The notes: generated by a model from the sequence alone, not told the origin. A stretch of 64,000 nucleotides of DNA from CALHKP01 sp963558075 (GCA_963558075.1 CAUWFN010000011.1:1-64000); one strand, 5' to 3'. Counted from the stretch's first letter, positions 35,028 to 43,540 are shown. Program-made: numbers and translations.

Positions 35028-35231
35028 TTAAGCCTGAACCTTTTCAAGCTCTTTTTCCCTGATTATAGTTTTTACTCTTGCAATATCTCTCTTAACTTCT
35101 CTCATCTTTACAGGGTTTTCAAGCTGACCTGTAATGTGCTGGAATCTAAGATTGAAAAGCTCTTTTTTCATTTTTTCAAGCTCAGCAACTAGCTCGATAT
35201 CTGTCATTTCTCTCATTTTCTTTAGTTCCAT
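35028..35231 (-). CDS. rpmC: 50S ribosomal protein L29
   Basis: Two-helix protein at the polypeptide exit tunnel, part of the docking site for SRP and trigger factor. 67 residues with KKELFNLRFQHITGQLENP. Start overlaps the rplP stop by one base. Confidence 0.98.
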   Translation of the reverse strand: MELKKMREMTDIELVAELEKMKKELFNLRFQHITGQLENPVKMREVKRDIARVKTIIREKELEKVQA

Positions 35232-35662
35232 TATGCTTCACCACCCTTTGCTGCTTCTTCTTTGATGGCAAACTTTGACTTGATTGGAAGCTTGTGACTT
35301 GCAAGTCTGATAGCTTCTCTTGCCTGTGCTTCAGTAACACCTTCAATCTCGAACATTACTCTACCAGGCTTAACTACTGCTACCCAGTATTCTGGAGAAC
35401 CTTTACCGGAACCCATACGTACTTCTGCTGGTTTCTTTGTTACTGACTTATGTGGGAAAATCTTAATATATACTTTACCACCTCTTTTGATAGATCTTGT
35501 CATTGCGATTCTGGCAGCTTCTATCTGATTTGAAGTGATCCAGCCACATTCCTGTGCTACAAGGCCGTACTTACCATAAGTAATTGTATTACCTTTAGTT
35601 GCTACGCCCTTCATTCTACCTCTGTGAACTCTTCTATGCTTAACGCGCTTTGGCATTAACAT
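35231..35662 (-). CDS. rplP: 50S ribosomal protein L16
   Basis: Sits by the A-site tRNA elbow and is needed for peptidyl transfer. 143 residues from MLMPKRVKHRRVHRGRMKG; GSGKGSPEYWVAVVKPGRVMFEI is conserved. Starts 25 bp after rpsC. Confidence 0.98.
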   Translation of the reverse strand: MLMPKRVKHRRVHRGRMKGVATKGNTITYGKYGLVAQECGWITSNQIEAARIAMTRSIKRGGKVYIKIFPHKSVTKKPAEVRMGSGKGSPEYWVAVVKPGRVMFEIEGVTEAQAREAIRLASHKLPIKSKFAIKEEAAKGGEA

Positions 35663-35687
35663 GGCGTGTTCCTCCTTTCTCTAGTGC

Positions 35688-36551
35688 TTATTCTTCGATT
35701 GCTTCAGCTGGTGCTGCTTCAACCTGTGGTGCTTCTACTACTGGCTCCTGCTTAGGAGTCTTTCTAACTCTTGGGTTTACAGCCTTTGGGGCTTCCTGTC
35801 TAGCGTTTCTGTCAAAACGATCATTTCTTCTTCTGTCGTTTCTTCTTCTGTCGCCGTCTCTTCTACCCTTTCTTTCTCTTCTGTCGCGCTTTTCTTCGCG
35901 GATTGGGCTCTGTAATCCCTTGTCTAAAATTTCGCCGTGGTTAATCCAAACCTTAACGCCGATCTTACCATAAGTTGTATCAGCTTCAGCGAAACCGTAA
36001 TCGATGTCAGCTCTGATTGTGTGTAGTGGAACGTTACCTTCTGAGTATTTTTCGCTTCTAGCGATTTCTGCTCCACCAAGTCTACCTGAGCAAAGGATTT
36101 TGATACCTTTTGCGTTAGCTTTCATTGTTCTGCCGATAGCCTGCTTCATAGCTCTTCTGAATGAAACTCTTCTTTCTAGAGCCTGAGCAACGCTTTCAGC
36201 TGTAAGCTGTGCATCTAATTCTGCTCTTCTAACTTCTTCGATTGAGATTTCTACTTCTTTCTTAGTCATCTTAACTAGTGCAGCCTTTAGTTCATCGATG
36301 CCGTTTCCAGCTCTTCCGATAACCATACCAGGTCTTGCAGTTAATACGATAACTCTGATTTTATTTTCTGCAGCTCTTTCGATTACTACTTTTGAAACGC
36401 CTGCTGCATAAAGCTTTTTCTTAACGTATTCTCTAACTTTATTATCTTCGATCAGCATGTCTGCAAAGTCATTCTTGTCAGCATACCATTTTGAGTTCCA
36501 GTCTTTGATTACGCCCACTCTTAATCCATGTGGACTTACTTTCTGACCCAT
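35688..36551 (-). CDS. rpsC: 30S ribosomal protein S3 with long charged C-terminal tail
   Basis: Head protein at the mRNA entry channel. Residues 1-215 are normal S3: VSPHGLRVGVIKDWNSKWYA, a KH domain with VIGRAGNGIDELKAAL, and GVKVWINHGEILDKG. The protein then runs on for about 70 residues: an Arg/Asp stretch (RRRNDRRRNDRFDRN, about 234-248) and an Ala/Glu/Pro-rich end (APAEAIEE). Total 287, against roughly 210-235 for most S3. Extended tails occur in other clostridia; the role is unknown. Confidence 0.96.
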   Translation of the reverse strand: MGQKVSPHGLRVGVIKDWNSKWYADKNDFADMLIEDNKVREYVKKKLYAAGVSKVVIERAAENKIRVIVLTARPGMVIGRAGNGIDELKAALVKMTKKEVEISIEEVRRAELDAQLTAESVAQALERRVSFRRAMKQAIGRTMKANAKGIKILCSGRLGGAEIARSEKYSEGNVPLHTIRADIDYGFAEADTTYGKIGVKVWINHGEILDKGLQSPIREEKRDRRERKGRRDGDRRRNDRRRNDRFDRNARQEAPKAVNPRVRKTPKQEPVVEAPQVEAAPAEAIEE

Positions 36552-36569
36552 TCAGTGAACCTCCTATTC

Positions 36570-36905
36570 TTAGTCTCTCTCCTTAAGAGTTACGCCAACG
36601 TGGCTTGATCTCTTAAGAATGATTGATGCTCTACCCTGTGCTCCGGCTCTCCATCTCTTCATTGTAGGGCCCTGATGAGCGTATACTTCTGCAACATATA
36701 AGTTGTCTGGATTCATGTCGTGGTTGTTTTCAGCGTTTGCTGCTGCTGAAAGTACAACTTTTTCGATGATTTCAGCTCCCTTACCAGGAGTGAACTTTAG
36801 AATGTTTAGTGCCTCGTTTAAGTCCTTACCTCTTACAAGATCTGCAACAGGCTTTAGCTTTATAGGAGACATTCTCACATATTTTGCAACTGCTTTTGCT
36901 TCCAT
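36570..36905 (-). CDS. rplV: 50S ribosomal protein L22
   Basis: Reaches into the exit tunnel with its beta hairpin, the macrolide-resistance site. 111 residues, KYVRMSPIKLKPVADLVRGK at the N-terminus and QGRASIILKRSSHVGVTLKERD at the end. Confidence 0.98.
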   Translation of the reverse strand: MEAKAVAKYVRMSPIKLKPVADLVRGKDLNEALNILKFTPGKGAEIIEKVVLSAAANAENNHDMNPDNLYVAEVYAHQGPTMKRWRAGAQGRASIILKRSSHVGVTLKERD

Positions 36906-36920
36906 TTTTATCTCCCTTTC

Positions 36921-37199
36921 TTATCTAACTTTTGATGACTTATCGGCAGCATGACCTTTGTATGTTCTTGTTGGAGCGAATTCTCCAAGTTTGTGTCCTA
37001 CCATGTCTTCTGTAATATATACTGGAACATGTTTTCTGCCGTCATGGACTGCAATAGTGTGACCCACCATCTGTGGGAAAATAGTTGATGGTCTTGACCA
37101 GGTCTTAACAACTTTCTTTTCGTTAGCTTCGTTCATTGCTTCGATAGCCTTTAGAAGCTTAACTTCTACGAAAGGACCTTTTTTAATTGATCTGCCCAT
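36921..37199 (-). CDS. rpsS: 30S ribosomal protein S19
   Basis: Head protein near S13 at the A-site finger bridge. 92 residues with MGRSIKKGPFVEVKLL and the HKLGEFAPTRTYKGHA motif. Confidence 0.98.
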   Translation of the reverse strand: MGRSIKKGPFVEVKLLKAIEAMNEANEKKVVKTWSRPSTIFPQMVGHTIAVHDGRKHVPVYITEDMVGHKLGEFAPTRTYKGHAADKSSKVR

Positions 37200-37215
37200 T
37201 ATCTATGCTCCTTCC

Positions 37216-38049
37216 TTATTTCTCATTTCTCTTCTTTACAATATACTGGTTTGAAGCCTTGTTCTTCTTTCTTGTCTTATAGCCAAGAGCAGGTTTACCC
37301 CAAGGTGTAACAGGATTCTTACGTCCTACTGGAGCTCTACCTTCACCACCACCATGTGGGTGATCGTTAGGGTTCATAACAGAACCTCTTACTGTAGGTC
37401 TCCATCCCATATGTCTCTTTCTACCTGCTTTACCAATCTGGATGTTTGAATGTTCGCCATTACCAACTTCACCGATTGTAGCTCTGCAGTTAATAAGAAC
37501 TTTTCTTACTTCGCCGGAAGGTAGTCTTACCTGAGCGTATTTGTCTTCTTTAGCCATCAGCTGTGCACCGTTACCTGCTGATCTAGCAAGCTGTCCGCCT
37601 TTTCCAGGTTTAAGTTCAATGTTGTGGATGATTGTGCCTACTGGAATGTTAGCGATTGGAAGTGCGTTACCGATTTTGATGTCTGCTTCTGGACCTGAGT
37701 AGATAACATCTCCAACCTGAAGTTTTTCTGGAGCAAGGATGTATCTCTTTTCGCCGTCTGCGTATGTGATAAGTGCAATGTTAGCACTTCTGTTTGGATC
37801 GTATTCGATTGTTGTAACTGTACCTGGAATATCGTCCTTAGTTCTCTTGAAGTCGATGATTCTGTACTTAGGTCTTGTACCGCCACCTCTATGTCTTACA
37901 GTGATTTTACCTCTTGAGTTTCTTCCTGAGTGCTTCTTAAGAGTTACTGTAAGAGACTTCTCAGGTTTCTTAGCTGTGATTTCTTCAAATGTAGAAACCG
38001 TCATACCTCTTAAACCAGGAGTGGTCGGATTGTATTTTTTAATTCCCAT
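37216..38049 (-). CDS. rplB: 50S ribosomal protein L2
   Basis: Core 50S protein near the peptidyl transferase centre and bridge B7b. 277 residues; RHRGGGTRPKYRIIDFKR, and the C-terminal MNPNDHPHGGGEGRAPVGRK with the conserved His. Confidence 0.98.
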   Translation of the reverse strand: MGIKKYNPTTPGLRGMTVSTFEEITAKKPEKSLTVTLKKHSGRNSRGKITVRHRGGGTRPKYRIIDFKRTKDDIPGTVTTIEYDPNRSANIALITYADGEKRYILAPEKLQVGDVIYSGPEADIKIGNALPIANIPVGTIIHNIELKPGKGGQLARSAGNGAQLMAKEDKYAQVRLPSGEVRKVLINCRATIGEVGNGEHSNIQIGKAGRKRHMGWRPTVRGSVMNPNDHPHGGGEGRAPVGRKNPVTPWGKPALGYKTRKKNKASNQYIVKKRNEK

Positions 38050-38067
38050 TGTAGCCTACCTCCTATA

Positions 38068-38358
38068 TTACAGACCCTGGAAGAATTCGATTTCTTTGCT
38101 GCTGTCTGTAAGAGTTACGATTGCTTTTTTATAAGCAGCTGTCTTACCTACGTTTCTTCCCATTCTCTTAACTTTACCGTCCATATTCATGATGTTAACT
38201 TTCTTAACATCTACACCAAAGATTTCTTCGATTGCAAGCTTAACTTCTGTTTTGTTAGCGTCTACTGCAACTTTGAATGTGTACTTCTTATTCTGAGCAA
38301 TGTCTACACTTCTTTCAGAAATTACAGGTTTGATAATTACATCATATGCTGTTCTCAT
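38068..38358 (-). CDS. rplW: 50S ribosomal protein L23
   Basis: Exit-tunnel rim protein; docking site for trigger factor and SRP. 96 residues, YDVIIKPVISERSVDIAQNKKYTF at the start. Its start overlaps the last base of rplD. Confidence 0.98.
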   Translation of the reverse strand: MRTAYDVIIKPVISERSVDIAQNKKYTFKVAVDANKTEVKLAIEEIFGVDVKKVNIMNMDGKVKRMGRNVGKTAAYKKAIVTLTDSSKEIEFFQGL

Positions 38359-38981
38359 TATAAGTACACCTCCTCAATCTTTTCTACAGCTTCTTTTGTT
38401 AGAATGAAGCTTGTGTGGTTTACGATTTCGTAAACGTTCATTGTTCCTACAAGAGCAGTTCTTACTCCAGGAATGTTAGCAGCTGATTTAACAACGTTGT
38501 CATTCTTTTCAGCTGTTACGATTAAAGCTTTCTTTCCAGCTTTAACGTTCTCAAGAACCTTTACCATCTCCTTAGTTTTTGGAGCATCGAAGTTTAGTTC
38601 ATCAAGAACGATGATTTCATTGTTTGCAACCTTAGCTGAAAGAGCAGATTTCATAGCTAATCTCTTTAGCTTCTTAGGAACTGTGTATCTGTAGTCTCTT
38701 GGCTTTGGTGCAAATACGATTCCTCCACCGATCTGTGAAGGGTCTGTTGAGCTACCCTGTCTGTGACGACCAGTACCTTTCTGTCTGAAAGGCTTTCTTC
38801 CGCCTCCTCTTACTTCAGCTCTTGTCTTAGCTGACTGAGTGCCCTGTCTCTGGTTTGCAAGGTAGTTAACTACTACTGCATGAACAGCGTTAGCATTTGG
38901 CTCAATGCCGAATATTTCATCTTTAAGCTCAATTACTCCGGCTTCTGCTCCGGCCATATTAAGCATAGTTACTTTTGCCAT
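38358..38981 (-). CDS. rplD: 50S ribosomal protein L4
   Basis: Lines the exit tunnel; in E. coli it also represses its own operon by binding the S10 leader. 207 residues with the extended loop region GGGRKPFRQKGTGRHRQGS and GIVFAPKPRDY-type GGIVFAPKPRDYRY. Confidence 0.98.
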   Translation of the reverse strand: MAKVTMLNMAGAEAGVIELKDEIFGIEPNANAVHAVVVNYLANQRQGTQSAKTRAEVRGGGRKPFRQKGTGRHRQGSSTDPSQIGGGIVFAPKPRDYRYTVPKKLKRLAMKSALSAKVANNEIIVLDELNFDAPKTKEMVKVLENVKAGKKALIVTAEKNDNVVKSAANIPGVRTALVGTMNVYEIVNHTSFILTKEAVEKIEEVYL

Positions 38982-39010
38982 TACGTGCTTCCTCCTTTCC
39001 TGAGTTCGTC

Positions 39011-39646
39011 TTATTTGTCCTGACCTTTGACAGCGTACTGGATTCTTACCAGGCTACCCTTGCCTCCAGGTACTGCACCCTTAACAAGCATTAGGTTTCT
39101 GTCAGCGTCAACTTTTACTAAAACAACATTCTGAACTGTAACTGTCTCACGACCCATTCTTCCAGGACCTGCATTGCCCTTGAATACTCTTGATGGGTAA
39201 GTACCAGCTGCTAAAGCACCAGCTAATCTCTTGTGTTTTGAACCGTGAGTCATAGGACCTCTGTGGTGTCCGTGTCTCTTGATGTTACCCTGAGTTCCCT
39301 TACCTTTTGAAACGCCAGTAACGTCAAGCTTCTTGCCTTCTTCGAAGTCAGCAACTGTGATTACCTGTCCAAGTTCGTAAGTTTCGCCTTCTTCAACTCT
39401 GAACTCAGTTAAGTGTTTCTTAAGTGGAGCACCGCTCTTTTCGAAGTGTCCAGTTAATGGTTTGTTAACTCTGTGAGCTTTTGTGTCTTCGAATCCGACC
39501 TGTACTGCATTGTAACCATCAGTCTCAACTGTCTTGATCTGAGTTACAACTTCAGGACCAGCTTCAATAACAGTTACAGGAATTACTTCTCCTGTTTCTG
39601 CGAAAATCTGAGTCATTCCGATTTTCTTTCCTAAAATTGCTTTCAT
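39011..39646 (-). CDS. rplC: 50S ribosomal protein L3
   Basis: Early 50S assembly protein whose extension reaches the peptidyl transferase centre. 211 residues from MKAILGKKIGMTQIFAETGE; GTQGNIKRHGHHRGPMTHGSK-type conserved loop (about 123-143). Confidence 0.98.
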   Translation of the reverse strand: MKAILGKKIGMTQIFAETGEVIPVTVIEAGPEVVTQIKTVETDGYNAVQVGFEDTKAHRVNKPLTGHFEKSGAPLKKHLTEFRVEEGETYELGQVITVADFEEGKKLDVTGVSKGKGTQGNIKRHGHHRGPMTHGSKHKRLAGALAAGTYPSRVFKGNAGPGRMGRETVTVQNVVLVKVDADRNLMLVKGAVPGGKGSLVRIQYAVKGQDK

Positions 39647-39733
39647 TATTTTTCCTCCTTGATTCTTACAGCGGATTGGAGCCTTGCGACTCTAATCATA
39701 CTAAGGGAGAGTCCCTTACTTAATTATGAAATC

Positions 39734-40045
39734 TTATAGTTTGATTTCGATGTCTACACCTGCAGGCAGATCAATCTTAGTTAATGCATCTGTAGTCTGT
39801 AGTGTAGCGTTTGTGATGTCGATAAGTCTCTTGTGAGTTCTCTGTTCGAACTGCTCTCTGCTGTCCTTGTATTTGTGAACAGCTCTTAAGATTGTTACGA
39901 CTTCCTTTTCTGTTGGTAGTGGAATTGGACCTGAAACATCTGCTCCAGTCTTCTTCGCAGTTTCTACGATCTTTGCTGCTGACTGATCCAGCAGAGCGTG
40001 ATCATAAGCCTTAAGCTTAATTCTGATTTTCTGTAATTCGCTCAT
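39734..40045 (-). CDS. rpsJ: 30S ribosomal protein S10 (NusE)
   Basis: First gene of the S10 operon; 30S head protein and NusE antitermination partner. 103 residues, IRIKLKAYDHALLDQSAAKIVETAK and the KRLIDITNATLQTTDAL segment. AGGAGG precedes the ATG. Preceded by a leader of about 240 bases. Confidence 0.98.
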   Translation of the reverse strand: MSELQKIRIKLKAYDHALLDQSAAKIVETAKKTGADVSGPIPLPTEKEVVTILRAVHKYKDSREQFEQRTHKRLIDITNATLQTTDALTKIDLPAGVDIEIKL

Positions 40046-40288
40046 TTTTTCCTCCTAAAATATTTCTGTACTGTTTTCGCTATGCTTGTACAAGGGGTTC
40101 TAATGCCTGCTTTCCAACGTGTGCAGGTCATTTTGCTTACTTAGCACACGCCTCCGTGCGTTTCTTTATTTTTTACACAAAGCAAAAGCGGCGAACACCT
40201 CCGCCCCCATCGAGTGAGGACAATTCTCAGCAGAAATTACCTGATAGCTCAGCAACTTCCTGCTTCATCGCCTTAAGCAAGCTTTTAT
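40046..40288 (-). promoter_or_regulatory. Long structured leader of the S10-spc-alpha operon
   Basis: About 240 transcribed bases before rpsJ, with hairpins such as ACGCAC/GTGTGC around GGAGGC (about 40140-40160) and GTTCGCCGC/GCGG-type pairings (near 40188). Position and length fit an autoregulatory leader, for example an L4-type control; the ligand is not established from sequence. Confidence 0.55.
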
Positions 40289-40317
40289 AGTATATAATAA
40301 CTTGTCAAAGAATGCAA
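40289..40317 (-). promoter_or_regulatory. Promoter of the S10 operon
   Basis: Leftward TTGCAT (40312-40317), 17 bases, TATACT (40289-40294), preceded by A-tract/T-tract sequence that could act as an UP element. Confidence 0.75.
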
Positions 40318-40634
40318 GACTTTTTTTGAACTTTTTTTCGCCTTTTTTTAAATTTATTTTTTCACAAAGCTTGAGTTATCAATAGTTACAGCGGCCTAAC
40401 TAATAACACGTACCCGTGTGTTTCTTTTTATAAAACGTCCTACTCTAATCAACTTTAAAAAATTTCTAAAAATTTTATTTGCATTGAAATTCCAACGCTT
40501 ATTGCACCCGATTTAATATTTTATACAAATTTTGTCATCTAAAAACTTCCATCATCAGAATTCATCATAAGGATCAAAGCCGCTTCTGTGTAATTTTTTT
40601 AGATCAAAAGCGCTGCCCGGACCTAGGGCAATTT
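40318..40634. other. AT-rich intergenic region upstream of the S10 promoter
   Basis: No supported gene. A/T tracts near the promoter and otherwise non-repetitive sequence. Confidence 0.5.
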
Positions 40635-40805
40635 GCAAATGCCGCGCCAAAGCACGCCGCAAATGACACGCCAAGGCAACTCGTAGATACCGCGCCTAGA
40701 TCCCCGTACAACGTTGAACCTAGGCGTATCGCAAATGACACGCCAATGTCACGCACCACGCAGCGCCCAGGGGAGTTCGCAAACGCCGCGCCAATGTCAC
40801 GCACC
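40635..40805. repeat. Degenerate tandem array with 8-bp period (array 1)
   Basis: About 21 consecutive octamers. GCAAAYGM occurs at 40635, 40659, 40731 and 40779; CRCGCCWA at 40643, 40667, 40691, 40739 and 40787; TGTCACGC at 40747 and 40795. All are in one 8-base phase. More GC-rich than the flanks. An open frame on the minus strand over it is a by-product of the repeat. Confidence 0.8.
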
Positions 40806-41242
40806 ATCACCTTCGAATTACAACCACACCTAGGTCAAGGCTTCATTTCGATGCACAATTTATGTTTTCATTTTTTCTTCTATATATAATGTAGTTATTT
40901 TATCCGTCACAACTTTCATCTTTCGGTTTCTTATCACTAGATAAAGTTGTTCATCCGCATGTTCCGCTTCACCACAGAATCCCTTTGGTGCATCATCTTT
41001 GTTTTCTCATCGCAATGACTTTGTTTGCGCAGCCGCTTTGTTCCCATACCACTATGCCGAAACAGACTCTATGATAAAATCATTTAAATTTGAGATTGCG
41101 CAAGATCAAAGCCGCTAATCCCCGTATCCATCTCCCAAGAAAAAAACGAAAGCCTATACACATGCATTTACATGGCAAATCGACACCACAAATTAAATAA
41201 TAAAAAAAATTTATAATTTATGTTTAACTTCCAGAAAACGGG
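40806..41242. other. Intergenic region before the desulfoferrodoxin gene
   Basis: No supported gene. The short string GATCAAAGCCGCT occurs at about 40572 and again near 41104, in what may be decayed repeat sequence. Confidence 0.45.
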
Positions 41243-41248
41243 TATAAT
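41243..41248 (+). promoter_or_regulatory. -10 element of the desulfoferrodoxin gene
   Basis: TATAAT at 41243-41248; no good -35 at 17 bases. AAGGAGG follows at about 41287, before the ATG at 41303. Confidence 0.5.
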
Positions 41249-41302
41249 ATAGATATAACGTAATTAGAAATCACGAAATAAAACCTAAGGAGGTAAATTA
41301 TT

Positions 41303-41680
41303 ATGGTAAAACTATTAAAATGTATGCATTGTGGAAATATAGTAGAAATGGTAGAAGATAAGGGAGTTCCTGTAGTATGCTGCGGTGACAAGATGACAGT
41401 TCTTGAACCAAACACAACTGACGCAGCTCAGGAAAAACACGTTCCTGTAGTAGAAGTTGAAGGAAATGTAGTAAAAGTAACTGTAGGAAGCGTTGAGCAT
41501 CCAATGACAGAAGAACATTACATCGGATTCATCTACTTAGAAACAACTCTAGGCCTGAAGAAAGCTATGCTAGACCACACAGGCAAACCAGTTGCAGAGT
41601 TCGCTCTTCTAGACGGAGAAAAACCAGTTGCAGCTTACGAATATTGCAACCTACACGGATTCTGGAAAAAAGAACTGTAA
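41303..41680 (+). CDS. dfx: Desulfoferrodoxin / superoxide reductase
   Basis: Reduces superoxide to peroxide in anaerobes, without making oxygen. The N-terminal desulforedoxin domain (about 1-36) has four Fe-binding Cys: CMHC at 7-10 and VCC at 26-27. The reductase domain has the His ligands (EKHVPV, VEHPM, EEHYIG) and the final Cys/His pair in EYCNLHGFWK. The 125 residues make it the two-iron type. Single-gene transcript with its own promoter and terminator. Confidence 0.95.
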   Translation: MVKLLKCMHCGNIVEMVEDKGVPVVCCGDKMTVLEPNTTDAAQEKHVPVVEVEGNVVKVTVGSVEHPMTEEHYIGFIYLETTLGLKKAMLDHTGKPVAEFALLDGEKPVAAYEYCNLHGFWKKEL

Positions 41681-41734
41681 ATTAATCAACATTCAATATA
41701 ACATTTTGTAACCTTCAAACAAAACAAAACAAAC

Positions 41735-41785
41735 AAAGAGGCTTCGCCGGCGGAATCAATCCAAGGGCTAAGCCTCTTTTTTATA
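41735..41785 (+). terminator. Terminator of desulfoferrodoxin
   Basis: AAAGAGGCTT (41735-41744) pairs with AAGCCTCTTT (41770-41779) around 25 bases, then a T-run. The arms resemble those of the terminator at 1505-1551. Confidence 0.85.
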
Positions 41786-41878
41786 TGAGTATGCGATCAA
41801 AGATTCTGCTCGCACCAAAGTAACTGGCCGGCGAGTTTTATTGATGCCAGCGATTAAAACACCAGCCTTCGGATTCAG

Positions 41879-42465
41879 ATACAGCAAGAATTCTAGTTTC
41901 AGCAGTCGTGCTGTATTATCAGGCAGCCTTTTACAGCACAGTTCAAAAAATCAAAAGCTGTGCTGTATTTCAATCGGAAATTTACAGCATGATTTAAGAA
42001 TTCAAAAACTATGCTGTAAATCACTGATTTTAATTGAGCTGGACCCGTGTCCACACTTTGGGGTCCATTATAATAATGAAAATGGATGCAGTTTCCAGGA
42101 ACACCCAATATATGCATCCATTTTTTCACCATCCATTTGAAGCATATTCCTATGTTCTTCAAAATCCGCTTCCATACCAGGCCTAAAAAACGGAAGCACA
42201 TTTTGACTTTTCTCTATTTATGCTTCCGTCAGCCGCTCTAAAAATTGAAGCATATTTCGCGGTTCTTCAATACCTGCTTCAATTACACCTCTAAAAAACG
42301 GAAGCACATTTTGGCTTTTCTCTATTTATGCTTCCAAACGCAATCTCGGGCCCCAAAATCTCACATCGGCAAGCCAAACCTTTGATGCACATTTACAAAT
42401 TCCCAAATTCACCTTTCATTTGCAAAAAAAGAATGCATATTTTCCGCAAACAGAAAATATGCATA
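41879..42465. repeat. Array of GCA-N22-TGC hairpins with covarying stems
   Basis: Eight inverted repeats, each with exactly 22 bases between the GCA end of the left arm and the TGC start of the right. Loops: 41887-41908, 41939-41960, 41990-42011, 42091-42112, 42199-42220, 42253-42274, 42307-42328 and 42438-42459. Arms include ATACAGCA, TACAGCA, ATTTACAGCA, AATGGATGCA, ACGGAAGCA, AATTGAAGCA, GGAAGCA and ATGCA, each with its complement. A degenerate member (loop 42145-42166) and a TGGACCC-N14-GGGTCCA hairpin (42040-42067) fill gaps. Loop sequences differ. No gene is seen here, and the family is not recognised. Confidence 0.85.
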
Positions 42466-42551
42466 CATATATCCCTCAAATCCTGGCAAAGCCAAAGCCC
42501 TATTACAAGTAATCAGATCAAACAGCGCGTCACCTAACAAACCTGCGCCAT

Positions 42552-42959
42552 CTATTTTCTAGCAAAATATCTGATAAGAATCGACTCAAGCATATAAGAA
42601 AATAGCAGGAGTGACCCAAAGGTAACTATCAGCGCCATAAACACAGCCCTGTATGATTCTACAAATAAATTTACTACAGCTGTAACTGCAACTGCTATAG
42701 ATAAGAGAACCTGTAGCACTAGGAGAACCACAGAGTTCGCCTTTGCATCGGCGCTTTCTATTTCATCTATTTCTATACCGGACTTTTTCAGCGCAATTAC
42801 ATTGTAAATTGTATTTATGCCGATAACCAGCATCAGAATTCCAACGATCATAAGCTTCGGATCTATAACACCAGATAATACGTTCACAAATATATCAAGT
42901 ATTGCAAGGGCCGAAAAACATCCTCCTATGATAAATTTTTTCTTTAAAAAAAACTTCAT
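42552..42959 (-). CDS. Four-helix membrane protein of unknown function
   Basis: Not recognised. 135 residues with hydrophobic segments at about 9-31, 36-56, 76-98 and 104-126 and a short charged loop IEIDEIESADAKANS between the second and third. AAGGGAGAG precedes the ATG and a TTGACA-N18-TATACA promoter lies upstream, so the gene is real. No neighbour in the same direction. Confidence 0.65.
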   Translation of the reverse strand: MKFFLKKKFIIGGCFSALAILDIFVNVLSGVIDPKLMIVGILMLVIGINTIYNVIALKKSGIEIDEIESADAKANSVVLLVLQVLLSIAVAVTAVVNLFVESYRAVFMALIVTFGSLLLFSYMLESILIRYFARK

Positions 42960-42992
42960 AAAACTCTCCCTTCACAAATGGCACATGTCTTA

Positions 42993-43022
42993 TGTATAAC
43001 ACACATTTTAAGCATATGTCAA
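42993..43022 (-). promoter_or_regulatory. Promoter of the four-helix membrane protein gene
   Basis: Leftward TTGACA (43017-43022), 18 bases, TATACA (42993-42998). Confidence 0.65.
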
Positions 43023-43072
43023 CAAAGGTAAAGAAAATTTAAGAAAACGTCACATATTTTACAAATACAAAA

Positions 43073-43110
43073 GCCGAAAAACTCGCCGCTAATTAGCGAA
43101 TTTCTCGGCC
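43073..43110 (-). terminator. Hairpin with T-run in the gap before the membrane gene
   Basis: Leftward, GCCGAGAAATTCGC pairs with GCGAGTTTTTCGGC around a short AT-rich loop, then TTTTG. Probably ends leftward transcripts coming from the Na/Pi gene. Confidence 0.5.
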
Positions 43111-43199
43111 ATTTGCAAATAGAGTTATTATGAACGACCGCGACCTAATAGTCAGCGGATTTCCATAGCAATATAACCTTTATTATATAAATACTTTTT

Positions 43200-43450
43200 C
43201 GGTAGCCATCACTTTCAACCAATACTCATGCCGCAGAGCTACTCTACTACCGGCCTCAGCACACCAGTGCCGCGCCATCATTTTCGCCATAGCAGCCATC
43301 ACTTTCAGCCATCACCTGCATGCCATCGCCTTCGCCTCAGCTTCTTGAAAAATCAGCTTCTCGGCTTCTCGGCAAATCAACGCCTCAGCACAACATCGCC
43401 GCGCCATCATTTGCCATCAGTACCTTGGAGCGTAGGCATACCTGAACCGC
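43200..43450. repeat. Degenerate GC-rich repeats in an intergenic gap
   Basis: GCCTCAGC occurs at 43253, 43334 and 43382; GCCGCGCCATCATTTTC and a near copy lie about 129 bp apart (near 43269 and 43398); GCCATCAC occurs near 43205, 43295 and 43308. The phase is imperfect here. No gene supported. Confidence 0.6.
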
Positions 43451-43498
43451 AGCGTCGTAGCGTCGCAGTGTCGCAGTGTCGCAGTGTCGCAGTGCCAC
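43451..43498. repeat. Short tandem array with 8-bp period (array 2)
   Basis: Six octamers in phase: AGCGTCGT, AGCGTCGC, three identical AGTGTCGC, then AGTGCCAC. Located about 40 bp past the leftward stop of the Na/Pi gene. Confidence 0.85.
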
Positions 43499-43540
43499 CT
43501 CTATAACTTTTGTACATTCTTTCTACATCTATATCTACAA

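Noticed and set aside
40604..40810. 68-codon open frame with repeated Gly/Ala-rich peptide
   Set aside because: It is produced by the 8-bp array; the repeat period is not a multiple of three and no start signal is present.
41879..42465. CRISPR array
   Set aside because: Spacing is regular but no conserved direct repeat exists; the stems differ between units and no cas gene is nearby.
41879..42465. Type III toxin-antitoxin RNA repeats
   Set aside because: Those repeats are nearly identical within an array and sit beside a toxin gene; neither holds here.
43228..43506. 92-codon open frame rich in Ser/His/Pro
   Set aside because: Encoded by degenerate repeats, with no start signal and no family similarity.
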